Shown: one piece after another, positions 1 through 7,710 of the stretch
How positions within the stretch are numbered: the first letter of the stretch is position 1
How the letters are laid out: every line of letters starts with the position of its first letter
Assembly (NCBI RefSeq): GCF_014621695.1
Contig: NZ_CP061281.1
Span: forward strand, 4,464,001-4,528,000
Reading direction: 5' to 3'
DNA from: Streptomyces xanthii
Lineage (GTDB): Bacteria; Actinomycetota; Actinomycetes; Streptomycetales; Streptomycetaceae
Length of the DNA stretch: 64,000 nt
Notes under the pieces: generated by a model
What the model was told of the DNA's origin: nothing
What the model saw: only the letters and a program-made list of their open reading frames with translations
The model's database searches: none
Translations under genes and position numbers: made by a program

Positions 1-1
1 C

Positions 2-163
2 TACACCCACGCCATCTGGTGGGCGGTCGGCATCCTCGTCGTCTCCGCGACGATCGCCTTCTCGCTGATCAACACCGGCGTCCCGGGCAGCGGCCCCGCC
101 GCCGCATCCGGTGACACGGCGGAGGAGGCCGACGAGGTCAAGATCCCGGTGGTCGCCCACTGA
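2..163 (+). CDS. C-terminal end of an MFS drug-efflux transporter (partial)
   Basis: The reading frame enters from outside the window and closes with TGA at 161-163, leaving 53 residues. It shows one hydrophobic segment of about 18 residues (IWWAVGILVVSATIAFSLI) followed by an acidic cytoplasmic tail. This is how 14-helix DHA2/EmrB-type MFS exporters end, and the tandem arrangement with a MarR gene (tail to tail, 18 bp apart) fits a drug-exporter locus. The bulk of the gene is not visible, so substrate and subfamily are inference. The membrane tail itself is directly seen. Confidence 0.7.
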   Translation, partial: YTHAIWWAVGILVVSATIAFSLINTGVPGSGPAAASGDTAEEADEVKIPVVAH

Positions 164-181
164 CCCCCGGAGCGACCGGTT

Positions 182-676
182 CTACCTGAGCCAGGGGAGG
201 TCCGCCCCGGCCTCCTTCGGCTGAAGTCCCTCGGCGACGATCCGCATGATCTCGCCGAGGGACTTCTGCTGTTCGGGGGAGAGGCGGGCGAAGAGGGCCT
301 GGCGGACCGTCGAGACATGGCCCGGGGCGCTCTGCCGCAGCACGCCGAGCCCCTCGTCGGTGAGCACCGCGAACTGGCCGCGCTTGTCCGACGGGCAGTC
401 CTCGCGCCGCACCCACCCGTTCTTCTCCAGGCGCGCGATCGCGTGCGAGAGGCGGGAGCGGGTGATCTTGGACTGGATGGCCAGTTCGGTCATCCGCAGC
501 CGGCGGTGCGGGGCCTCGCTGAGGGTGACGAGCAGGCCGAAGTAGATGTGCGGCATCTTCGCGTCGCGCTGCAGTTGCCGGTCCAGGTGATCCTCGAGGA
601 GCGTGGTGGCATGCAGGTACGCACGCCAGGTGCGCTGCTCGTCGTCGGTCAGCCACTGCGGCTCTGCGCTCTCCAT
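182..676 (-). CDS. MarR-family transcriptional regulator
   Basis: A 164-residue winged-helix regulator. The MarR core is clear: a recognition region reading ELAIQSKITRSRLSHAIARL, then the wing with D-x-R-x3-V/L as SDKRGQFAVLTDEG, between dimerisation helices at both ends. The ATG at 676 is preceded by GGGAG at 11 nt. A GTG at 706 is an alternative start that would add 10 residues. It is divergent from the dioxygenase gene at 804. The 97-127 bp between them holds two palindromes, so it probably represses itself and the dioxygenase. MarR regulators beside DODA-type dioxygenases usually respond to phenolic or oxidant ligands; that ligand class is inference. Confidence 0.9.
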   Translation of the reverse strand: MESAEPQWLTDDEQRTWRAYLHATTLLEDHLDRQLQRDAKMPHIYFGLLVTLSEAPHRRLRMTELAIQSKITRSRLSHAIARLEKNGWVRREDCPSDKRGQFAVLTDEGLGVLRQSAPGHVSTVRQALFARLSPEQQKSLGEIMRIVAEGLQPKEAGADLPWLR

Positions 677-717
677 GACTCCATCGTCTCCCTTGCCAGG
701 ACTCACCCCAAGCTTCC

Positions 718-735
718 TTCTTGAATATTAAACAA
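718..735. promoter_or_regulatory. Candidate MarR operator 1 (AT-rich palindrome)
   Basis: The 18-mer TTCTTGAATATTAAACAA is an imperfect palindrome centred on AATATT inside an unusually AT-rich patch between the divergent MarR and dioxygenase genes. Its half-site TTGAA recurs in the perfect palindrome at 767-778, which supports a shared binding protein. Confidence 0.5.
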
Positions 736-766
736 ACAACGATTACTTTTGGCAGTGGCTGGACGC

Positions 767-778
767 TTGAAACTTCAA
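767..778. promoter_or_regulatory. Candidate MarR operator 2, TTGAA-N2-TTCAA
   Basis: A perfect palindrome TTGAAACTTCAA lies 25 bp upstream of the dioxygenase GTG. The TTGAA/TTCAA half-site spacing is typical of MarR-family operators. Its position would block the dioxygenase promoter or early elongation. Confidence 0.6.
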
Positions 779-803
779 ACTTTCTGACTCGCTGGAGGCT
801 GCC

Positions 804-1589
804 GTGACCGCACCCGCGCCGGAGCGCATGCCCGCGCTGTACCTTTCCCACGGCGCGCCGCCGCTCGCCGACGACGCCCTGTGGACCGGCCAGCTCGCGT
901 CCTGGTCGGCCGACCTGCCGCGCCCCAAGGCGATCCTGATGGTCTCCGCGCACTGGGAGGAGGCCCCGCTCGCCCTCGGCGCCACCGAGACCGTGCCGCT
1001 CGTCTACGACTTCTGGGGCTTCCCCGAGCACTACTACCAGGTCCAGTACGCGGCTCCGGGCGCGCCGGAACTGGCCGAATCCGTACGCAAGCTGCTGCGG
1101 GCCCCCGGCATCCCCGTGCAGGACGTGCCCGACCGGGGACTGGACCACGGCGCGTACGTGCCGCTCGTCGAGATGTACCCCGACGCCGACATCCCGGTCC
1201 TCCAGGTCTCCATGCCGACGCTCGACCCGCACAAGCTCATGGAGATCGGCCGGCGGCTCGCCCCGCTCCGGGACGAGGGCGTCCTGATCGTCGGCTCCGG
1301 GTTCTTCACGCACAACCTGGCCGCGCTGCGGCAGGGCGGCATCCCGTCCTGGTCGGTCGAGTTCGACGACTGGGGGCACCGGGCGCTCGACGCGGGAGAC
1401 GTGGACGCGCTGCTGGACTTCACGCACAAGGCGCCGGCCGGCAATCTGGCCCATCCGCGTACGGAGCACTTCGCGCCGCTGTTCGTGACGATGGGCGTCG
1501 CCGACGCGGGGGGTGAGCTCGGGGATCAGCGCTCGGTGATCGACGGATTCTGGATGGGGCTGGCGAAGCGGTCCGTCCAGTTCGGCTGA
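804..1589 (+). CDS. DODA-type extradiol aromatic ring-opening dioxygenase
   Basis: A 261-residue protein of the LigB/YgiD/DODA family, non-haem Fe(II) or Zn enzymes that cleave catecholic rings, including DOPA, next to a hydroxyl. Family metal ligands are visible: the early His of LYLSHGAPP, the His of SAHWEE, the DHGAYVPL motif (Asp-His) and the late His of GSGFFTHNL. Length matches the family (about 260). GTG at 804 has GGAGG five bases upstream, so the start is secure. It is divergent from a MarR regulator with palindromes between them, implying induction by an aromatic or oxidative signal. The true substrate is unknown. Confidence 0.9.
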   Translation: MTAPAPERMPALYLSHGAPPLADDALWTGQLASWSADLPRPKAILMVSAHWEEAPLALGATETVPLVYDFWGFPEHYYQVQYAAPGAPELAESVRKLLRAPGIPVQDVPDRGLDHGAYVPLVEMYPDADIPVLQVSMPTLDPHKLMEIGRRLAPLRDEGVLIVGSGFFTHNLAALRQGGIPSWSVEFDDWGHRALDAGDVDALLDFTHKAPAGNLAHPRTEHFAPLFVTMGVADAGGELGDQRSVIDGFWMGLAKRSVQFG

Positions 1590-1616
1590 GCTCGCGTCGC
1601 GGGCGGGTGCGGTCCC

Positions 1617-1808
1617 GGTGGGGGCTGGTCGCGCCCCGCGGCGGAGCCGCTGATGGACACAGCCCCGCGCCCCTGAGATGCAGGCGCTGCGCGCTGCATT
1701 TCCCCGATCCAAGGCGCGGGGAGCCTCTTATCGGGGAAGGCGCGGCGAAGCCGCATGCCTTCAGGGGCGCGGGGAACTGCGCGACCAGCCCCCACCGGCC
1801 CGCAGCCC
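1617..1808. repeat. Dispersed palindromic intergenic repeat, copy A (full length)
   Basis: Two inverted halves face each other. Each half carries a GGGGCGCGGGGA block (or complement) followed by a short variable hairpin and ends in CCCCGATC or GATCGGGG. The 3' half ends with the family signature GGGGAACTGCGCGACCAGCC. The copy fills the space between the dioxygenase and questin-oxidase-like genes, both ending into it, so a transcript-end role is possible. Confidence 0.85.
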
Positions 1809-1818
1809 GCGACGGCGC

Positions 1819-2847
1819 CTAGGCGGGCTCGATCAGGTCGAGGGCCAGGACCGCAGCGCCCAGCGCAGCGTCCCCGCCGACCTCCAAGGCCGTGTCGGCG
1901 AACTTGATCGCGTGGTCGTTCCCGTGCGCCGCGGCCCGCGCGAAGACCTCCTCGGGCTCGGCTCCGGAGGGGACCGGCGCGGGCGCGGGCGTGGACGGCG
2001 CGTACACGGACGTCACCGCCGCACTCGCCGCCCAGGCCGCCTCCAGGGACCCGGCCCACAGCTCGCGCGGCAACGCGGGCAGCGTCCGCAGCACCGCGTT
2101 CGGCGCGGTCGCGGCGTGCACGAGCATCACCGGCGACCCCAGCGCATGCGTCCCGTACATGCGCACGGCCGCCCCGACCAGCTCCCCGAGCCGCTCGCGC
2201 GCCGCGTCCGGATCGACGGGCCCCGCCTCCGCCCACGCGGGGAACGCCGTGAGCCGGGTGAACCGCGCCCGGATCCCGCCCGACTGGTCGTCGATCCGCG
2301 GCACCGAGTCGAGCGCCCCCGCCGCGTCCGGCACGGAGGGCAGCGAGGTGAGCGGCGGCAGCGGCTGGTGCCGGGCGGCCCAGTAGCCGAGCCCGTGCGC
2401 GAGCTCGGCGAGACGCGGGGCGTTCGTCCCGGCGGGTTCGGCGAGCAGGGTGCGGACGGCGTGGCCGACCCGGATCACGGGGTGCGTGGCGCCTGCCGCG
2501 ATGCCGGGCAGCAGCCGGGGCCACCACTCGGCGAGGACGTCGCGCCAGGGCCGCTCGGTGACGGCCCGCTCGAAGAAGACGATCCAGTCCGCGAGGCGCT
2601 TGGGGTCGCCGAGGGCGCCCTGCCAGTCGTCGGCGCGGATCGGGTCGCCCGGCGCGGGCATCGCGTCGAGCCGCTCGGAGTACTGGTCGAGCCAGCGGTG
2701 CACGCGCGGCGCCTGCCCGCCCCGTACGAGGGACTCCACGGCCATCGGCCCGTGGTTGCTGAGCCAGCCGTCGAACTCCGGACCGGTGGTGTGCAGTCGC
2801 TGGAGCGCTTCGTCGAGGGTGCCAGTGGTGTCGTGGATGGTGTCCAT
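1819..2847 (-). CDS. Questin oxidase-like family protein
   Basis: 342 residues, assigned to the questin-oxidase-like family (DUF4243) by overall pattern: an N-terminal segment with HTTGPEFDGWLSNHGPMAVE, then GWL..W.FF, HP.IR.GHA and helix-rich repeats to the C-terminus. Fungal relatives perform Baeyer-Villiger-type ring cleavage of anthraquinones; bacterial members are mostly uncharacterised, so function here is inference. The ATG at 2847 has no Shine-Dalgarno sequence; TACGGT (minus strand, 2859-2854) ends six bases upstream, suggesting a leaderless transcript. The C-terminal 40 residues are Pro/Ala/Glu-rich and poorly conserved-looking. Confidence 0.75.
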   Translation of the reverse strand: MDTIHDTTGTLDEALQRLHTTGPEFDGWLSNHGPMAVESLVRGGQAPRVHRWLDQYSERLDAMPAPGDPIRADDWQGALGDPKRLADWIVFFERAVTERPWRDVLAEWWPRLLPGIAAGATHPVIRVGHAVRTLLAEPAGTNAPRLAELAHGLGYWAARHQPLPPLTSLPSVPDAAGALDSVPRIDDQSGGIRARFTRLTAFPAWAEAGPVDPDAARERLGELVGAAVRMYGTHALGSPVMLVHAATAPNAVLRTLPALPRELWAGSLEAAWAASAAVTSVYAPSTPAPAPVPSGAEPEEVFARAAAHGNDHAIKFADTALEVGGDAALGAAVLALDLIEPA

Positions 2848-2965
2848 GGCGGCACCGTAGGGGCGGCAAGAGGGGCGGCGGATCGGCCGTTGGGTCTACT
2901 CCCGGTCGTACTCCGGCTCGTCCATCTGGCCGAGGCCGCGACGAGGCATCCCTCCAGGGGCGGGT

Positions 2966-3496
2966 TTACGCGCCCGGGGCGAGGTCCTTCTCGTACCAGG
3001 CGACGTCCCAGTACCGCCCGAACTTCCGGCCGACCTCCCGGTACGTGCCGACGGGGCGGAAGCCGAAGCGGGTGTGGAGGCGGGCGGAGGCCTCGTTCGG
3101 CTGGGTGACGCCCGCGTACGCGCGGTGCACGTCCTGCCCGGCGAGCGCGGCGAACAGCGCCCCGTAGAGGAGGGAGCCGATGCCGCGACCGCCCGCGTCC
3201 GGCGCGCAGTACACGGTGGTCTCCACGGAGGTGGCGTACGCGGCCTTCGGGCGGAACGGGCTCGCCGTCGCGTATCCGAGGATCCGGCCCGAGTCGTGTT
3301 CGCGGGCAACCAGGAGTGGGTACCGGGCGTCTTCGAGGTGGGAGAGCAGCCAGGGGCGTCGCTCCTCCGGAGTGAAGACGGCCGTGTCGAAGGTGATCGG
3401 CGTCTCGCGCACGTAGTGGTTGTAGAGGTCCGTGAGGGCGCTGAGGTCTCCCTCGGTTCCCCTGCTGACCTGCACCTCTGTGGACTCCGACGGCAT
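2966..3496 (-). CDS. GNAT N-acetyltransferase, phosphinothricin acetyltransferase-like
   Basis: A 176-residue GNAT protein with the Pat/Bar layout: DLSALTDLYNHYVRETPITF at the N-terminus, acetyl-CoA loop as GGRGIGSLLYGAL, and a C-terminal FGFRPVGTYREVGRKFGRYW. Known relatives acetylate the amino group of phosphinothricin or methionine sulfone-type compounds. AAGGAG lies seven bases before ATG 3496. It is divergent from hrdD; I recall that S. coelicolor has a bialaphos-resistance bar-type gene in the same position next to hrdD, which supports orthology. Real physiological substrate is unproven. Confidence 0.9.
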   Translation of the reverse strand: MPSESTEVQVSRGTEGDLSALTDLYNHYVRETPITFDTAVFTPEERRPWLLSHLEDARYPLLVAREHDSGRILGYATASPFRPKAAYATSVETTVYCAPDAGGRGIGSLLYGALFAALAGQDVHRAYAGVTQPNEASARLHTRFGFRPVGTYREVGRKFGRYWDVAWYEKDLAPGA

Positions 3497-3567
3497 CCGG
3501 GGGCTCCTTCTCGCGCGGTGTGGCGCGACAGGGTACTGCATGATCAGAAAAAAGATGGGTCGGCTTG

Positions 3568-3593
3568 GGAATTCTGTCCGGATTCCAGTCGTT
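3568..3593 (+). promoter_or_regulatory. SigR-type promoter of hrdD (GGAAT-N18-GTT)
   Basis: GGAAT at 3568-3572 and GTT at 3591-3593 are separated by exactly 18 bases, matching the Streptomyces SigR (disulfide-stress ECF sigma) consensus. It sits 80 bp before the hrdD start. hrdD is an established SigR target in S. coelicolor. Confidence 0.8.
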
Positions 3594-3673
3594 GTTTCCT
3601 TCGGATGCCGGTCAGCCCGGGAGGGTGGACCAGCGGTCCTGCCCAGTCGACCCACCATCGCAAGGGAGCACGC

Positions 3674-4684
3674 ATGGCAACCCGTGCCGTAGCCCGTCGT
3701 AAGTCCGCCGCGTCCGGCGAGACTGATGCGGCACGCAGTGTTCGCGCCGTAGGCGGGGAGATCGCCGACCGCGACCTGGTCGGGATGTACCTCGACGAGA
3801 TCGCGCGTACACCGCTGCTCGACGCCGCCAAGGAAGTCGAGCTGTCCCAGACCATCGAGGCGGGTGTCTACGCCCAGCAGATCCTCGACGGAGAGGTCGA
3901 GGACAGCGCGGCCGCCGGCAAGGCGACCCGCGAGGAGCTGGAAGCGCTGGTCGCCGAGTCCGAGAAGGCCAAGGACGTCTTCATCAGGTCGAACCTGCGT
4001 CTGGTCGTGGCGGTCGCCCGGCGGTACCCGCGCTCGGGCCTCCCCCTGCTCGACCTGATCCAGGAGGGGAACGCGGGCCTGGTCCGCGCCGTCGAGAAGT
4101 TCGACTACCGCAAGGGCTTCAAGTTCTCCACGTACGCCACGTGGTGGATCCGCCAGGCCATCACGCGGTCCATAGCCGACCAGTCGCGCACGATCCGTCT
4201 CCCCGTCCACCTGGTCGAGGAGCTGGGCCGCATCCGCCGCGTGCAGCGCGAGTTCAACCGTGAGCACGGGCGCGAGCCCGAGCCCGCGGAGATCGCCGCC
4301 GAGCTCGACAAGACGACGCCGGAGCGGGTCACCGACGTGCTCGACTGGGCCCGCGACCCGGTCTCGCTGAACATGTCGGTGGACGACGAGGGCGAGACGC
4401 AGTTCGGCGACCTCCTCGAGGACACGTCGGCGGTGTCTCCGGAGCAGTCCGTGCTCACGCTGCTGCGCAGCGAGGAGCTGGACGATCTGATCGGGCGGCT
4501 CGACCAGCGCACGGCGTCCATCATCAAGATGCGGTACGGGATCGACGACGGCCGTGAGCGGACCCTCACGGAGGTCGGCAAGGAGCACGGGCTGACCCGT
4601 GAGCGGATCCGGCAGATCGAGAAGCACGCGCTGCTGGAGCTGAAGAAGTTGGCTCGGGACACCGGGTTCGACGCGGCGGCGTAG
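3674..4684 (+). CDS. hrdD: RNA polymerase sigma factor HrdD (group 2)
   Basis: A 336-residue sigma-70 protein lacking the long region-1 extension of the essential HrdB. Region 1.2 begins at RDLVGMYLDEIARTPLL. Regions 2.3/2.4 read GFKFSTYATWWIRQAITRSI and region 4.2 reads ERTLTEVGKEHGLTRERIRQ. These regions recognise -10 and -35 elements much like HrdB. The ATG at 3674 has AAGGGAG five bases upstream. The gene follows a SigR-type promoter and ends in a strong hairpin terminator, so it is a single-gene unit. HrdD is dispensable in S. coelicolor and its regulon is poorly defined. The identity rests on sequence pattern and on the neighbouring Pat-like gene. Confidence 0.95.
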   Translation: MATRAVARRKSAASGETDAARSVRAVGGEIADRDLVGMYLDEIARTPLLDAAKEVELSQTIEAGVYAQQILDGEVEDSAAAGKATREELEALVAESEKAKDVFIRSNLRLVVAVARRYPRSGLPLLDLIQEGNAGLVRAVEKFDYRKGFKFSTYATWWIRQAITRSIADQSRTIRLPVHLVEELGRIRRVQREFNREHGREPEPAEIAAELDKTTPERVTDVLDWARDPVSLNMSVDDEGETQFGDLLEDTSAVSPEQSVLTLLRSEELDDLIGRLDQRTASIIKMRYGIDDGRERTLTEVGKEHGLTRERIRQIEKHALLELKKLARDTGFDAAA

Positions 4685-4704
4685 CCCCTCCGGGGGAGTG
4701 CGGG

Positions 4705-4733
4705 ACGGGCGGCGCCTTCAGGGCGCCGCCCGT
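4705..4733 (+). terminator. Intrinsic terminator of hrdD
   Basis: A perfect 12-bp stem (ACGGGCGGCGCC and its complement) around a five-base loop, followed by TCTT, starting 20 bp after the hrdD stop. Confidence 0.85.
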
Positions 4734-4790
4734 TCTTGTGTGCCCCGGTTCAGCGTCTGCGGTGTGCGGCCTCGTCGCCGTCCGCGGGCC

Positions 4791-4979
4791 GGTGGGGCTT
4801 CTCGCGCAGTTCCCCGCGCCCCTGGAAGGCATGCGGCTTCGCCGCGCCTTCCCCAGATGAAAGGCACCCCGCGCCTTGATCGGGGAAATGCGGCGCGCAG
4901 CGCCTGCATTTCAGGGGCGCGGGGCTGTGACATCAGCGACTCCGCCGCGGGGCGCGAGAAGCCCCACCGGCCCGCAGCC
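4791..4979. repeat. Dispersed palindromic intergenic repeat, copy B (full length)
   Basis: Same architecture as copy A: a 5' half with CGCGCAGTTCCCCGCGCCCC, an internal hairpin around GGCATGCGGCTTCGCCGCGCC, a central TTGATCGGGGAAATGC, and a 3' half with TTTCAGGGGCGCGGGG. It lies between the hrdD terminator and the WYL-regulator gene. Confidence 0.85.
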
Positions 4980-5018
4980 GCGCGTACGACCTACTGCGGC
5001 ACCCCGGAGCGCAATGAC

Positions 5019-6017
5019 CTACCCCGGAACCGCGGAGCGCACCCGCTCCCCCAGCTGCCGTACCGCCGAGACGAGGGCCTCGGGTCCCCGGACCCGGAAC
5101 TCGACCCCCGTCATCGCCAGCCGCACCGCCATCCACTCCACCGACTCGGAGACCCGGCCCCGCAGCACACACCCCTCCCCGCCCGGCAAGGGCATCGGCT
5201 CGCCCACCCAGGACGGGACCCGCGTCGCGACGACCTCGACCGGGGCGAGGAACTCGACGTCCAGCTCGTAGTCCCCGCCCGCCGCGGCCCCGCGGGCGGA
5301 GGACATCGACCGCTGGACGTACCGTGCCGCATCCCCCTCCGGCACCTCCCGCGGAGCGAACCGCGCCCCGGTCGCGAACGGCTCCGACACCCGGTCGACC
5401 CGGAACGTGCGCCAGTCCGCGCGGTCCAGGTCGAACGCCACGAGGTACCAGCGGCGCCCCGTCGACACGAGCCGGTACGGCTCGGCCAGGCGCCGGGTCT
5501 CGGTGCCGTCGGCCGCCCGGTAGTGGAAGCGCAGCCGCTCCGAACCGGCCGCCGCGGACGCGATCACGGTGAGCGTCTCGGGCGCGATCGTCGCCCCGTC
5601 GCCCGAGGTCAGCGGGATCGTGGCGGCCTGCAGTGTGGAGACGCGGTGCCGCAGCCGCGACGGCAGCACCTGCTCCAGCTTGGCGAGGGCTCGTACGGAC
5701 GCCTCCTCGACCCCTTCGACGGCGTGCCCGGCCCCGGCCCGCAGCCCGACCACGATGGCGACGGCCTCCTCGTCGTCGAGCACCAGGGGAGGCAGCGCCT
5801 TGCCGGCGACGAGCCGGTAGCCGCCGTCGGCGCCCATGGTGGCCTGCACCGGGTAGCCGAGTTCGCGCAGCCGGTCGATGTCACGGCGCACGGTGCGGCG
5901 CGAGACGTGGAGCCGTTCGGCGAGTTCGCCGCCGGGCCATTCGCGCGGCGTCTGCAGGAGCGAGAGGAGTTGGAGCAACCGGGCCGGGGTGTCGGTGGAG
6001 GAGCTCGTCTTCGTCAT
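5019..6017 (-). CDS. WYL-domain transcriptional regulator (YafY/DeoR-type HTH)
   Basis: 332 residues. A DeoR-like winged helix occupies roughly residues 10-65 (ELAERLHVSRRTVRRDIDRL). A central helical linker follows, then a WYL domain in which the WYL signature reads RWYLVAFDL. A C-terminal WCX-like domain ends the protein. WYL proteins sense nucleic-acid or nucleotide ligands in some systems and often regulate neighbours. It is divergent from an MFS exporter with only 61 bp between; an inverted repeat GTAGG-N11-CCTAC in that gap is the likely operator. GGAG is very close (2 nt) to the ATG; CATTCT-N6-ATG alternatively suggests leaderless expression. Confidence 0.9.
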   Translation of the reverse strand: MTKTSSSTDTPARLLQLLSLLQTPREWPGGELAERLHVSRRTVRRDIDRLRELGYPVQATMGADGGYRLVAGKALPPLVLDDEEAVAIVVGLRAGAGHAVEGVEEASVRALAKLEQVLPSRLRHRVSTLQAATIPLTSGDGATIAPETLTVIASAAAGSERLRFHYRAADGTETRRLAEPYRLVSTGRRWYLVAFDLDRADWRTFRVDRVSEPFATGARFAPREVPEGDAARYVQRSMSSARGAAAGGDYELDVEFLAPVEVVATRVPSWVGEPMPLPGGEGCVLRGRVSESVEWMAVRLAMTGVEFRVRGPEALVSAVRQLGERVRSAVPG

Positions 6018-6037
6018 GTCTCCAGAATGCCGCCCCA

Positions 6038-6058
6038 GTAGGACATGACCTGACCTAC
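6038..6058. promoter_or_regulatory. Inverted repeat GTAGG-N11-CCTAC between WYL gene and MFS gene
   Basis: Perfect five-base arms separated by 11 bases lie over the region where the -35 of the MFS promoter should be; the -10 TACTTT is at 6067-6072. The likely binder is the adjacent WYL regulator. This is inference from position. Confidence 0.45.
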
Positions 6059-6078
6059 ATACCTTCTACTTTCTTCCC

Positions 6079-7674
6079 ATGACCTCAACCGCTGCCGCCG
6101 CCGGCACCACCACAGAAGCCTCCGGGCCTGCCGACCGCAGGCGCTGGTTCGCCCTGGCCATCGTGATGACGGCGGCCTTCATGGACCTCGTCGACGTCAC
6201 GATCGTCAACATCGCCCTGCCGACCATCAAGGCGGACGAGGGCGCCACCACCGGCCAGATCCAGTGGATCACCGCCGGATACGCGCTCGCGTTCGCCGCC
6301 CTGCTCATCACGGGCGGGCGGCTCGGCGACATCTTCGGCCGCAAGCGGCTGTTCCTGCTGGGGATCATGGGCTTCACCGTCGCCTCGGCGCTGTGCGGCT
6401 TCGCGGCGAACCCGGAGATGCTGGTCGCCTCGCGCATCCTGCAGGGCGGCATGGCGGCGATGATGGTGCCGCAGGTCCTGTCGATCGTGCACGCCACCTT
6501 CCCGGCGCACGAGCGCGGCAAGGTCTTCGGCCTGTTCGGCGCGATCGTCGGCCTCGGCGCGGTGTCGGGTCCGCTGCTCGGCGCGCTCCTGACGGAGTGG
6601 AACATCGCGGGCCTGGAGTGGCGCCCGATCTTCCTGATCAACCTGCCGGTCGGCATCGCCGCCCTGATCCTCGGCTCGCGCGTCATCACCGAGTCCAAGG
6701 CCCCGACGGCCCTCAAGCTGGACCTCGTCGGCGTCGTCCTGGTCACCCTCGCGATGCTGGCGCTCGTCTACCCGCTAACCCAGGGCCGCGAGAACGACTG
6801 GCCGGTCTGGGGCTACGTGATGATGGCGGCCTCCGTCGTGATCGTCGCCGTGCTGATCGCGTACGAGAAGGCGAAGACGCGGCGGGACGGTTCGCCGCTG
6901 ATCGAGCTGTCGCTGTTCCGGGTGAAGAGCTTCGCGGCGGGCATCGCCGTGCAGACCGTCTTCGGCATCACCACCGGCATCTTCTTCCTGACCTGGACCC
7001 TCTACATGCAGATGGGCCTCGGCTGGAGCGCGCTGCGGGCCGGTCTGACCGGTGTCCCGTTCTCGATCGCGGTGTCCGTCGCGGCCGGTGTCTCGGTGCA
7101 GAAGCTGGTGCCCCGCTTCGGCCGCAAGGTCCTGCAGGCCGGCGCGCTGACCATGGCCGCGGGCGTCCTGATCTACGTCTTCGAGGCCGGCCACTACGGC
7201 CTGGACATCGCGTCCTGGCAGATGGCGCTGCCGCTGGTCGTGATGGGCCTCGGAATGGGCCTGATCGTGGCGCCGCTGACCGACGCGGTGCTGTCCGAAG
7301 TTCCGCGCGAGCACGCCGGTTCGGCCTCCGGCCTCATCAACACCGTGATGCAGATGGGCAACGCGCTGGGCCTGAGCCTGGTCTCCGTCGTCTTCTTCAA
7401 CGTCGTCGAGGACCGCTTCGCGCAGGGCGCGGGCAACGCGGCGTTCATCGACGGCTTCCGCAACGCGCTCGTCTGGGCGGCCGTCATCCTCGTAGGAATC
7501 TTCCTCCTGATGTTCGCCCTGCCGAAGCGGGCGCCGCAGGCGTCATCGGAGGATGGGGACGGAGCGAGCGGCGAAGCCGCGGCTCCCAGGGGCGCGGGGC
7601 TGAATCCGACAGCGGCTCCGCCGCGGAGCACGACCGGCCACGACGAGCCCCGCACCGGCGAACTCATCGGCTGA
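6079..7674 (+). CDS. MFS multidrug transporter, DHA2/EmrB-QacA type (14 helices)
   Basis: 531 residues with about 14 membrane segments. DHA2 landmarks are present: motif D1 near the first helix (FMDLVDVTIVNIALPTI), motif A as GGRLGDIFGRKRLFLLG, and motif C in helix 5 (GAIVGLGAVSGPLLGALL). It probably exports hydrophobic drugs by proton antiport under control of the divergent WYL regulator. TACTTT ends six bases before the ATG and no Shine-Dalgarno is visible, so a leaderless mRNA is likely. The last roughly 38 residues, after SSEDGDG, are encoded by a copy of the dispersed repeat (7566-7659). That tail is repeat-derived rather than a conserved transporter feature. Confidence 0.92.
   Translation: MTSTAAAAGTTTEASGPADRRRWFALAIVMTAAFMDLVDVTIVNIALPTIKADEGATTGQIQWITAGYALAFAALLITGGRLGDIFGRKRLFLLGIMGFTVASALCGFAANPEMLVASRILQGGMAAMMVPQVLSIVHATFPAHERGKVFGLFGAIVGLGAVSGPLLGALLTEWNIAGLEWRPIFLINLPVGIAALILGSRVITESKAPTALKLDLVGVVLVTLAMLALVYPLTQGRENDWPVWGYVMMAASVVIVAVLIAYEKAKTRRDGSPLIELSLFRVKSFAAGIAVQTVFGITTGIFFLTWTLYMQMGLGWSALRAGLTGVPFSIAVSVAAGVSVQKLVPRFGRKVLQAGALTMAAGVLIYVFEAGHYGLDIASWQMALPLVVMGLGMGLIVAPLTDAVLSEVPREHAGSASGLINTVMQMGNALGLSLVSVVFFNVVEDRFAQGAGNAAFIDGFRNALVWAAVILVGIFLLMFALPKRAPQASSEDGDGASGEAAAPRGAGLNPTAAPPRSTTGHDEPRTGELIG
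7566..7659. repeat. Dispersed repeat, copy C, inside the MFS coding sequence
   Basis: Half-length copy: CGGCGAAGCCGCGG hairpin, AGGGGCGCGGGGCTGAAT, then CAGCGGCTCCGCCGC and a CACGACGAGCCCC end, all recognisable from copies A, B and F. It is read in frame as the C-terminal tail of the MFS protein before the stop at 7672-7674. Confidence 0.75.
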
Positions 7675-7710
7675 CCCACGGCGGTGGACGACCCCGCGCC
7701 CCCGGAGGGG

